6,757 nt of DNA from Actinomycetota bacterium (GTDB lineage: Bacteria; Actinomycetota; UBA4738; HRBIN12), in contig VAYF01000066.1 of NCBI GenBank assembly GCA_005883885.1, forward strand, positions 1-6,757, read 5' to 3'. Positions 1-5,618 of the stretch are shown here, one piece after another. Position 1 is the first letter of the stretch. Each line of letters opens with the position of its first letter. The translations under genes were made by a program, and so were the position numbers. Under the pieces are notes generated by a model. The model was given only the letters and a program-made list of their open reading frames with translations. It was not told the DNA's origin and made no database searches.

Positions 1-597
1 TTCTTCCCCGCGAGGATCTTCATGGGGGATACCGGCTCGATGCTGCTCGGCATCCTCCTCGCGATCGCGACGATCTCCGGTGTGGGGAACAACCCGCGCC
101 CCCCCAGCCCGGGTGAGCTGGCCGCTCCGCTCGCCCTCGTCGTCGTCCCCTTGCTGGTGCTGGCGGTCCCGATCCTCGACGTCGTGCTCGCCATCATCCG
201 GCGTACCTGGCGCGGCCAGGGCATCGGCCACGCGGACAAGGAGCACCTGCATCACCGGTTGATGGAGATCGGCCATGGCCATCGCCAGGCCGTCCTGCTG
301 ATGTATCTGTGGAGCGCTCTGATCTCGGGATGCGGCCTCGCGATCGGGCTGATCGATGGACGGTTCGTGGTCGGCCTGATCCTGGTCGGCGCGGTCGCGC
401 TGTTCTCCGCGACGGCGTTCCCGCGGCTCGCCCGCCGCCGTAACGGCGAGCACGAGGTTCCTGCGCGAGACAACGGATCGAAGCAGCACGAGCCGGTGAT
501 CGGGTCGATCGTCCCGGCCGAGCCGGGTCGATCTCGTGAACCGGCGCCGGAGGGACCGCCGGACGCCACGAGCGGTCTTCCCCCCGCGGCACCATGA
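1..597 (+). CDS. WecA/Rfe-like undecaprenyl-phosphate sugar-1-phosphate transferase, C-terminal part (5' end outside window)
   Basis: This integral membrane enzyme family (MraY/WecA/TagO, glycosyltransferase family 4) moves a sugar-1-phosphate, usually GlcNAc-1-P, from a UDP-sugar onto undecaprenyl or decaprenyl phosphate, starting cell-envelope polymer synthesis. The open frame enters from base 1 and ends at TGA 595-597. The visible part holds the family signature FMGDTGS (bases 19-39) and the cytoplasmic HLHHR motif (244-258), which is typical of the WecA/TagO branch rather than MraY. Hydrophobic helices are seen at about 40-75, 115-190, 285-345 and 364-420. From about base 430 the protein becomes a hydrophilic tail of about 55 residues rich in Pro, Gly, Glu and Arg, probably disordered and not part of the catalytic fold. 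The catalytic Asp pair lies upstream and is not visible. Rfe next to the atp operon is the mycobacterial gene order, which supports the call. The sugar donor cannot be read from this fragment. Confidence 0.87.
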   Translation, partial: FFPARIFMGDTGSMLLGILLAIATISGVGNNPRPPSPGELAAPLALVVVPLLVLAVPILDVVLAIIRRTWRGQGIGHADKEHLHHRLMEIGHGHRQAVLLMYLWSALISGCGLAIGLIDGRFVVGLILVGAVALFSATAFPRLARRRNGEHEVPARDNGSKQHEPVIGSIVPAEPGRSREPAPEGPPDATSGLPPAAP

Positions 598-670
598 GAA
601 CCTCCTGGTTGTGCCACCCGTACAAGTGGTCGAGGGAAGGTTCCCGTTGAAGGCTGTTCAAGGCCGGCGT

Positions 671-685
671 GATCATGTGATGATC
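671..685 (+). promoter_or_regulatory. 15-bp palindrome GATCA-N5-TGATC, possible operator or 5' UTR hairpin
   Basis: GATCA (671-675) and TGATC (681-685) are perfect inverted copies around a 5-bp spacer. The site is 56 bp upstream of the potA start and covers the -10 candidate at 671-676, where a repressor could act. The same bases could form a small bulged RNA hairpin, with GGCG 666-669 pairing to CGCC 685-688 and ATCA 672-675 pairing to TGAT 681-684. A 5+5 palindrome can arise by chance, and no regulator gene lies in the window, so the regulatory role is inference. Confidence 0.3.
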
Positions 686-730
686 GCCGCCGCCAGGTCG
701 ACCCGTCGACGAGACCGGGCGGATCCCTCG

Positions 731-736
731 AGGAGG
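731..736 (+). promoter_or_regulatory. Ribosome binding site AGGAGG of potA
   Basis: This perfect SD decides the potA start. GTG at 736-738 overlaps the SD itself and cannot be its start. GTG at 742-744 sits 5 nt downstream, which is good spacing, so translation most likely begins at 742. Confidence 0.8.
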
Positions 737-741
737 TGGCC

Positions 742-1866
742 GTGACCGAGATCGACGTTCGGCTGGAACGCGTCTCCAAGTTCTTCGGGGACGTCCCGGC
801 CGTCGACGACCTGTCCCTCGACATCGCGGAAGGCGAGTTCTTCAGCCTCCTGGGGCCGTCGGGGTGCGGGAAGACGACCACGCTTCGCATGATCGGCGGC
901 TTCGAGGATCCGTCCCTCGGGACGGTCTACCTGGGAGGGCGCGACGTGACCGACCTCCCGCCGTACCGTCGCGACGTCAACACCGTCTTCCAGTCCTACG
1001 CGCTGTTCCCACACCTCGACGTGTTCGAGAACGTTGCCTTCGGTCTGCGACGCAAGAAGGTCGGCGGGAAGGACATCGGTCAACGCGTCCGTGATGCGAT
1101 GAGCTTGGTGGACCTCGAGGGGTTCGAGAAGCGCAAACCCACGCAGATGTCCGGTGGCCAGCAACAGCGGGTCGCGCTGGCCCGCGCCCTGGTCAACCGG
1201 CCGAAGGTCCTCTTGCTCGACGAGCCGCTGGGCGCACTCGATCTCAAGCTCCGCAAGCAGATGCAGCTGGAGTTGAAACGGATCCAGGAGGAAGTCGGCA
1301 TCACGTTCATCTACGTGACCCACGACCAGGAAGAGGCCATGACGATGTCTGATCGGCTGGCCGTGATGCGACACGGCCAGATCGAACAGATCGGAGCGCC
1401 CGAGCTGGTCTACGAGTCGCCCGCGACCGAGTTCGTGGCCGGGTTCCTGGGAGCCTCCAACCTCCTCGACGGAGAGCTCGTGCGGAACCAGAGCGATGTC
1501 GCCACGGTGCGTCTGAGCACGGGCCAGGACATCCACTTCCCCGCCTCGAAGGTTCCCTCCGACATCGACACGCTGGTCAAGGTGGGGGTGCGTCCGGAGA
1601 AGATCAGCATCGAGGCGGACGAGGGCGAGCCTCCCGCCGGGGCGAACTGGGTCTCCGGTCTGCTCCGGATCGCGACGTACATCGGGGTGAGCCACCAGTA
1701 CAAGGTCGAGGGGCCGGGTGGCACCGAGTTGACGGTGTACGTGCAGAACCTCGGCGCCGAGGAGGCGCCCGCACCCGGCCGGAAGGTCCGACTCACCTGG
1801 CGCCCTGAGCACACCTTCATCGTCAAACCGTCTGCCGCGCTCTCTCCGGAGGAGGAAGAGGAATGA
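742..1866 (+). CDS. potA: Spermidine/putrescine-type ABC transporter ATP-binding protein PotA
   Basis: This cytoplasmic ATPase of a polyamine-type importer has 374 residues from GTG 742, the usual PotA length. The nucleotide-binding domain is complete: Walker A GPSGCGKTT (residues 38-46, Lys 44), Q-loop Gln 84 in VFQSYALFPH, signature SGGQQ (137-141), Walker B LLLDEP (157-162, catalytic Glu 161), D-loop GALD and switch His 194 in VTHDQEEAM. The remainder, from about residue 235, matches the TOBE_2 regulatory/oligomerisation domain of PotA/MalK-type ATPases, with the motif VGVRPEKI. A GTG 6 bp further upstream is possible but overlaps the SD. The gene ends in a run of five Glu codons whose purine-rich bases also provide the SD for potD. 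Its stop overlaps the potD start as ATGA (1863-1866), so translation is probably coupled. The ATPase alone could serve a related cation or opine-type importer, but the neighbours support the polyamine family. Confidence 0.93.
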   Translation: MTEIDVRLERVSKFFGDVPAVDDLSLDIAEGEFFSLLGPSGCGKTTTLRMIGGFEDPSLGTVYLGGRDVTDLPPYRRDVNTVFQSYALFPHLDVFENVAFGLRRKKVGGKDIGQRVRDAMSLVDLEGFEKRKPTQMSGGQQQRVALARALVNRPKVLLLDEPLGALDLKLRKQMQLELKRIQEEVGITFIYVTHDQEEAMTMSDRLAVMRHGQIEQIGAPELVYESPATEFVAGFLGASNLLDGELVRNQSDVATVRLSTGQDIHFPASKVPSDIDTLVKVGVRPEKISIEADEGEPPAGANWVSGLLRIATYIGVSHQYKVEGPGGTELTVYVQNLGAEEAPAPGRKVRLTWRPEHTFIVKPSAALSPEEEEE

Positions 1867-3113
1867 CCGATCAGCAGCAGCCTGGCATCGATCCCGCGCT
1901 GTGGCGCGGGCTCACCCAGTCACGGACTTCGCGACGAGGGTTCCTCCGCGCGGCGGGTGTCGGCGCGGGGGCGTTGAGCCTCTCCTCGATCCTCGCGGCC
2001 TGTGGGACCGCAGGGGTAAGCACGTCGAGCGCGGCCGCCAACGGGGTGGGCTCGGCTGAATGGTGGAGCCAACAGACGGAGACGAAGACGCTCAACTACG
2101 CGAACTGGCCGTACTACATCGACACGGCGCACGGGAAGCACCCCTCGATCGACCAGTTCCAGCAGCAGACCGGCATCACCGTCGACTACACGGAGCCGAT
2201 CAACGACAACACCTCGTTCTTCACGAAGATCCGTCCGGACCTCCAGGCCGGCAACTACATCGGCTACGACGTGATCGTGCTCACCAACAGCGACCCGCCC
2301 CTGAGCGAGATGATCGGGTTCGGATGGGCGGTCCCGCTCGACCAATCGAGGATGACGAACTTCTACAAGTACGCCAGCCCGCTCGTCAAGGACCCCGCAT
2401 GGGATCCCGGGAACATCCACACCATGGCGTGGCAGTCCGGGTACACGTGCATCGGCTACAACACGAAGTACATCACCGAAGACATCACCTCGATCCAGTC
2501 CCTGTTCGATCCGAAGTACAAAGGGAAGATCGGGATGATGGGGATCTCGACCGAGCTCGGGAGCGCGGGACTGCTCGCGATCGGCGTCGACCCCGCGGCT
2601 TCGACCCCCGACGATTGGACCAAGGCGGCCGAGATGCTGACGCAACAGAAGCCGCTCGTCCGATCCTACTACGACCAGGACTACATCAAGGCGCTCAAGA
2701 ACGAGGACATCTGGATCTCGATGGTCTGGTCGGGCGATGTCTTCCAGGCAGCGAACTACCAGGGATACGACACCTTGAAGGCGGTGATCCCCCAAGAGGG
2801 GTCCATGTTCTGGACCGACAACCAGCTGATCCCGGTCGGCGTCCAGAACCCCGTCGCCGCGATGGAGTTCATGGACTACGTCTACGACCCGAAGGTGCAG
2901 GCGCTGATCGAGGACTACAACGCATACGTCTGCCCGGTGCCTGCATCGAAATCGATCATCGCGAACCAGTTGAAGGATCCGACGGTCGCCGACAGCCCGA
3001 CGGTCTTCCCCGACGCCCAGATGGTGTCGCGGTCCAAGCCCTACTACCAGTTCAAGAACTCCCAGGACCTGGATCAGTGGAACAGCACGTTCCAGCCGAT
3101 CTACACGGGGTAG
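1863..3113 (+). CDS. potD: Spermidine/putrescine-type extracellular substrate-binding lipoprotein (Tat signal), PotD/PotF family
   Basis: This is the extracytoplasmic receptor of the importer, 416 residues from ATG 1863. The start overlaps the potA stop by 4 nt and has the purine-rich SD GGAGGAGG within 1848-1855, with further purines up to the ATG. The N-terminus shows a twin-arginine motif SRRGFLR (about residues 23-29, Arg 24-25), a hydrophobic stretch and a lipobox LAAC with Cys 47. It is therefore predicted to be a Tat-exported lipoprotein anchored to the outer membrane face. The mature part follows the PotD fold: NYANWPYY (78-85) after the first strand, MVWSGD (287-292, Trp 289) and EGSMFWTDN near 312-320 (Trp 317, Asp 319). 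Trp 289, Trp 317 and Asp 319 line up with E. coli PotD ligand residues Trp229, Trp255 and Asp257, as I recall that structure. The position of PotD Glu36 appears to be Tyr here, so the exact substrate (spermidine, putrescine or another cation) is uncertain. Confidence 0.9.
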   Translation: MTDQQQPGIDPALWRGLTQSRTSRRGFLRAAGVGAGALSLSSILAACGTAGVSTSSAAANGVGSAEWWSQQTETKTLNYANWPYYIDTAHGKHPSIDQFQQQTGITVDYTEPINDNTSFFTKIRPDLQAGNYIGYDVIVLTNSDPPLSEMIGFGWAVPLDQSRMTNFYKYASPLVKDPAWDPGNIHTMAWQSGYTCIGYNTKYITEDITSIQSLFDPKYKGKIGMMGISTELGSAGLLAIGVDPAASTPDDWTKAAEMLTQQKPLVRSYYDQDYIKALKNEDIWISMVWSGDVFQAANYQGYDTLKAVIPQEGSMFWTDNQLIPVGVQNPVAAMEFMDYVYDPKVQALIEDYNAYVCPVPASKSIIANQLKDPTVADSPTVFPDAQMVSRSKPYYQFKNSQDLDQWNSTFQPIYTG

Positions 3114-3136
3114 AACCGCCCCGACGGCACCGGCGT

Positions 3137-3985
3137 TTGGGGCGGTCCGCCAGCCCGTATCTCCTCGGCGCCCCGGCCATCGTCTGGCTCGCGGTGTTCT
3201 TCGTGATCCCGCTGGTCACGATGCTGTCGCTGTCGATCCAGACCTGTGACTCGATCACGCTCGCGTGCAAGCTCACGTGGCATTTCGCGGAGTTCCCGAA
3301 CATCATCGGTCGGTACAACGACACGTTCGTCCGCTCGCTGGTGTACGCCGGCGCCGCCACGGTCGCGGCGTTGGTGGTCGCGTTCCCCGTCACGTACTGG
3401 ATCGCCTTCCGAGCGAAGCGCAAGAACTTCTTCCTGCTGATGCTGCTCGTCCCGTTCTTCGTCTCATTCGTGATCCGGACGACGGCGTGGTACACGCTGC
3501 TCGCGGACCAGGGGACGATCCTCAGCACCTTGAAGAACCTGCATCTGGTTCCGGAGAGCTTCCACGTGCTGGCAACACCGTTGGCCGTGATCGGGGGTCT
3601 CGCGTACAACTACCTTCCGTTCACGGCGCTCCCCCTCTACGTTGCCCTCGAGCGGATCGACCGGCGCGTGATGGAGGCGTCGCACGACCTTTATGCGACG
3701 AGGCGGGTCGCCTTCACGCACGTCGTGCTGCCGCTCGCCGTCCCCGGGATCTTCGCCGCCTTCCTCCTGACGTTCGTGCCCGCCGCGGGTGATTACGTGA
3801 ACGCGGCGATCCTTGGAGGAACGAACACGGTCATGATCGGCCAGGTGATCCAGAACAAGTTCCTGGAGGCCGCCGACTATCCGGCCGCATCGGCGTTGTC
3901 GACGGTGCTGCTGGTTCTGATGTTGGTGGGCATCGCCGCCTACGCGAAGTTCCTGGGCTCACGAACGATCGAGGAGTACGTGTGA
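3137..3985 (+). CDS. potB: Spermidine/putrescine-type ABC transporter permease PotB
   Basis: This is the first of two membrane permeases of the importer (BPD_transp_1 family). From TTG 3137 it is 282 residues, close to E. coli PotB. The start is uncertain. TTG 3137 has no clear SD; the only other nearby in-frame start is GTG 3077, which would overlap potD by 37 nt and adds a basic segment PPRRHRR before the first helix. No ATG fits. Predicted helices by hydrophobicity are at about residues 8-33, 66-90, 97-121, 145-170, 195-220 and 245-272. The loop that docks on PotA is EASHDLYATRRVAFTHVVLP (about 180-199). It keeps E-A, D-L and L-P of the EAA motif but has Tyr 186 where the motif's conserved Gly is expected. 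The gene lies 23 bp after potD and overlaps potC as GTGA. The frame is open far upstream inside potD, but that part is a shadow, not a fusion. Confidence 0.85.
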   Translation: MGRSASPYLLGAPAIVWLAVFFVIPLVTMLSLSIQTCDSITLACKLTWHFAEFPNIIGRYNDTFVRSLVYAGAATVAALVVAFPVTYWIAFRAKRKNFFLLMLLVPFFVSFVIRTTAWYTLLADQGTILSTLKNLHLVPESFHVLATPLAVIGGLAYNYLPFTALPLYVALERIDRRVMEASHDLYATRRVAFTHVVLPLAVPGIFAAFLLTFVPAAGDYVNAAILGGTNTVMIGQVIQNKFLEAADYPAASALSTVLLVLMLVGIAAYAKFLGSRTIEEYV

Positions 3986-4866
3986 GCGCGCTCGCGCAGG
4001 ACACGTCGATCCCGTCCGCCAAGGACCTGGCGCCGGTCCCGCGGGAGCGCCGCCGGCGCTGGACGTACTACAGCCTGCCGGTCTACTCGGGCGCGTTCTT
4101 CCTCTACCTGTTGATCCCGATCACGTTCATGGTCGTGTACAGCTTCAACCAGTCCCATTCCGCGCTTCCTCAGGTCACGTCCAAATGGCAGGGGTTCACG
4201 ACCCAGTGGTACCGGCAATGGAACGGGGTCCCGGGCCTCGGGCCTGCCTTCATCCTGTCGATCAAGCTTGCCTTGTTCGCGACCGTGCTCTCCGCGATCT
4301 TGGGGACGTTGCTCGCTCTGGCGTTGGTCCGATATCGCTTCCGAGGCAAGGGCGTGACCGAGCAGGTGCTGTTCGCGAACATCGCGGCCCCCGAGATCGT
4401 GCTCGGTGCCTCCCTGCTCGGGTTCTTCATCACGCTCAACCTGGACCGGGGTTTCACCACGCTGTTGATCGCGCACGTGATGTTCTGCGTCGCCTACGTC
4501 ACGATCACCGTACGAGCGAGACTGTCGGGGTTCGACCCGATGCTCGAACAGGCCGCGCAAGACCTCGGTGCGAACCCGTGGGTCAGCTTCTGGAAGGTCA
4601 CGTTGCCGCTGATCTTCCCGGGGATCCTGGCGGGGGCCCTCCTCGCGTTCGCGCTCTCGATCGACGACTTCGTGACGTCCAACTTCGTCGCGGGGCCGTC
4701 CGTGACCTTCCCACTGTGGGTCTACGGCGCGGTCAAGGTGGGGATCCCGCCGCAGGTGTTCGTGCTCGGCACCGTGATCTTCTCAGCCGGCCTGGTGCTC
4801 GCCGTCACGGCGTTGGTGTTCCAGGGCCGCGCCAAGAAGGCGCGGCCCGAGCCGGAGGAAGGCTGA
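3982..4866 (+). CDS. potC: Spermidine/putrescine-type ABC transporter permease PotC
   Basis: This is the second permease of the importer, which should pair with PotB to form the channel. It has 294 residues from GTG 3982, with SD GAGGAG at 3971-3976 five nt upstream and a 4-nt overlap with the potB stop. The N-terminal 30 residues are cytoplasmic and basic (RERRRRW at 21-27). Six helices are likely at about 33-55, 92-116, 126-150, 157-177, 210-232 and 258-282. The coupling loop EQAAQDLGANPWVSFWKVTL (189-208, then PLIFPGI) is a canonical EAA motif with its Gly 196. The tail is charged (KKARPEPEEG). The stop codon TGA 4864-4866 donates its last base to a strong hairpin, marking the end of the operon. 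PotC is somewhat longer than the E. coli protein because of its N-terminal extension. Confidence 0.92.
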   Translation: MSALAQDTSIPSAKDLAPVPRERRRRWTYYSLPVYSGAFFLYLLIPITFMVVYSFNQSHSALPQVTSKWQGFTTQWYRQWNGVPGLGPAFILSIKLALFATVLSAILGTLLALALVRYRFRGKGVTEQVLFANIAAPEIVLGASLLGFFITLNLDRGFTTLLIAHVMFCVAYVTITVRARLSGFDPMLEQAAQDLGANPWVSFWKVTLPLIFPGILAGALLAFALSIDDFVTSNFVAGPSVTFPLWVYGAVKVGIPPQVFVLGTVIFSAGLVLAVTALVFQGRAKKARPEPEEG

Positions 4867-4907
4867 TGGGGTGCCGCTCGTGAAAACGTTCACGAGCGGC
4901 ACCCCAT
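4866..4907 (+). terminator. Perfect 19-bp hairpin after potC, probable transcription terminator
   Basis: Bases 4866-4884 and 4889-4907 are exact inverted repeats separated by the 4-nt loop AACG, giving a 19-bp GC-rich stem with no mismatch. It begins on the last base of the potC stop codon and ends 37 bp before the -35 box of the atp promoter. The bases after it (CTGTACTCTG) hold no T-run, so this is not a classic intrinsic terminator. Actinobacteria often use strong stems without a U-tail, and the stem would also protect the pot mRNA 3' end. Because it is symmetrical it would form on both strands. Confidence 0.75.
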
Positions 4908-4944
4908 CTGTACTCTGACCTGCGGAAACGAGCAACGCTGGGCT

Positions 4945-4974
4945 TTGACGCAGCCGAAAGGGTCCGCATATACT
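4945..4974 (+). promoter_or_regulatory. Sigma70-like promoter of the atp operon
   Basis: TTGACG (4945-4950, -35) and TATACT (4969-4974, -10) match the vegetative consensus at five of six positions each and are 18 bp apart. The expected transcription start, about 7 nt after the -10, is near G4981, only four bases before ATG 4985. No SD lies between, so the first gene is probably read from a leaderless or nearly leaderless mRNA. The promoter lies just behind the pot hairpin, so the atp operon appears to be transcribed independently of pot. Confidence 0.65.
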
Positions 4975-4984
4975 GCCCGCGCTC

Positions 4985-5215
4985 ATGACGGTCGACCCAA
5001 ACCCTCAGAGCGGATGGTCGGGGATGGGCGTCGGGTGGGCCATCGCTTCGACACTGCTGGCAGGGATCCTTGCTTTGGGCGCCCTTGGGTACCTTGCGGA
5101 CCGGCTGATCGGCACGAAGGACGTCTTCCTCCCGGTTGGCATGGTGTTGGGCGTCGCAGTCGCGATCTACGCGGTGTGGCTGGAGTATGGGAGGGACGGC
5201 GGACGTGAGGATTGA
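4985..5215 (+). CDS. atpZ: AtpZ-like F1Fo ATPase accessory membrane protein (ATPase_gene1 family)
   Basis: This small protein of 76 residues is the first gene of the ATP synthase operon. After a short polar N-terminus it has two hydrophobic helices, about residues 17-37 and 46-66. They are joined by the loop LADRLIGTKDVFLPV, whose G-Y-L-A-D-R-x-I-G-T and F-L-P-x-G-M pattern is that of the AtpZ/ATPase gene 1 family (PF09527 type). It ends in a charged tail. Members lie at the head of atp operons and have been linked to Fo assembly and Mg2+/Ca2+ handling; the role here is inferred from family and position. ATG 4985 fits the helix start and sits right at the predicted transcription start, with no SD. 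The 3' end overlaps the next gene by 11 nt. Confidence 0.8.
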   Translation: MTVDPNPQSGWSGMGVGWAIASTLLAGILALGALGYLADRLIGTKDVFLPVGMVLGVAVAIYAVWLEYGRDGGRED

Positions 5216-5618
5216 TCCCGAGCGCGAGCTGGTGCATCGTGCGCTCCCGTTCGGGGCCCCAGCGATGGTGGCAGCCGCGGCGGTTGGCCTCATTCTTTCA
5301 GGCCCCGCAGCGGCCGTATCCGCAGCCATCGGCATCGCGGTCGTTGTCGTCAACTTCGTGGCTCAGGGCTACTCGCTCGCGTGGGCAGCCAAGGTCTCAC
5401 CCGCCGCATTGGCTGGCGTGGGCGTTGGCGGGTTCGTGCTCCGTCTGACTGTCATCTTCGCCGGCATGGTGGGCTTGAACCGGATCGAATGGTTCTCGCC
5501 AGTTGCCTTCGGGGCAGCCGTGGTTCCCTGCACCATCGCGTTACTCATCTTCGAGATGAAGCAGCTCTTTGGGCGCTTGCAGGTCGACCTGTGGAACTTC
5601 GAAAGGCCGCAAGGTTGA
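5205..5618 (+). CDS. atpI: ATP synthase protein I (AtpI-like, four-helix membrane protein)
   Basis: This protein of 137 residues starts at GTG 5205, which has SD GGGAGGG at 5189-5195 nine nt upstream and overlaps the previous stop. It is mostly hydrophobic, with four likely helices (about 14-32, 34-55, 67-90, 97-116), a charged end to helix 4 (FEMKQLFGRLQ) and a short soluble tail. Size, helix layout and the place just before atpB match the AtpI/UncI family (ATP-synt_I), thought to help assemble the c-ring. In Mycobacterium the same position holds a similar membrane protein. Direct sequence motifs in this family are weak, so the call leans on context and topology. A longer frame from 5136 would run through atpZ and lacks an SD, so I rejected it. 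The gene contains the rare codon TTA at 5541-5543. Confidence 0.75.
   Translation: MRIDPERELVHRALPFGAPAMVAAAAVGLILSGPAAAVSAAIGIAVVVVNFVAQGYSLAWAAKVSPAALAGVGVGGFVLRLTVIFAGMVGLNRIEWFSPVAFGAAVVPCTIALLIFEMKQLFGRLQVDLWNFERPQG

Larger units (their letters stand above)
598..741 (+). other. rfe-potA intergenic region with weak promoter-like pair
   Basis: This 144-bp gap separates the glycosyltransferase stop from the potA start. A weak sigma70-like pair is present: TTGAAG at 647-652 and GATCAT at 671-676, 18 bp apart, each matching four of six consensus positions. A 15-bp palindrome overlaps the -10 candidate and is listed separately. The SD AGGAGG is at the 3' end. I see no strong terminator for the upstream gene. 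The short repeat GGGAA-GG-TTCCC at 634-645 has only a 2-nt loop and no T-run. The pot operon may have its own promoter here or be read through from rfe. Confidence 0.3.

Noticed and set aside
634..645. Inverted repeat GGGAA-GG-TTCCC after the glycosyltransferase as a terminator
   Set aside because: The stem is 5 bp with a 2-nt loop, which cannot close well, and no T-run follows.
673..1812. Long minus-strand open frame (379 codons) opposite potA
   Set aside because: It is antisense to a gene with full ABC ATPase motifs. Its translation is rich in Arg, His and Asp without any fold pattern, as expected for shadows in GC-rich DNA.
1920..2795. Long minus-strand open frame opposite potD
   Set aside because: Same GC-rich shadow effect; the + strand encodes a well-formed binding protein with a Tat lipoprotein signal.
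2060..3136. Upstream extension of potB into potD, giving a 641-residue protein
   Set aside because: The extension is out of frame with potD and encodes only low-complexity Arg/Pro-rich sequence. Family homology starts near 3150.
3940..4560. Minus-strand open frame opposite the start of potC
   Set aside because: Composition of Arg, Glu, Asp and Gln without motif; potC on the + strand is fully explained.
4881..4892. LacI/CcpA-like operator TGAAAACGTTCA
   Set aside because: The palindrome centre lies between A4886 and C4887, not on the central CG expected for LacI-type operators. The sequence is the apex of the 19-bp hairpin.
5381..5614. N-terminal extension of atpB inside atpI
   Set aside because: It would overlap a four-helix membrane protein gene in another frame and make subunit a far too long; TTG 5615 gives the family length.
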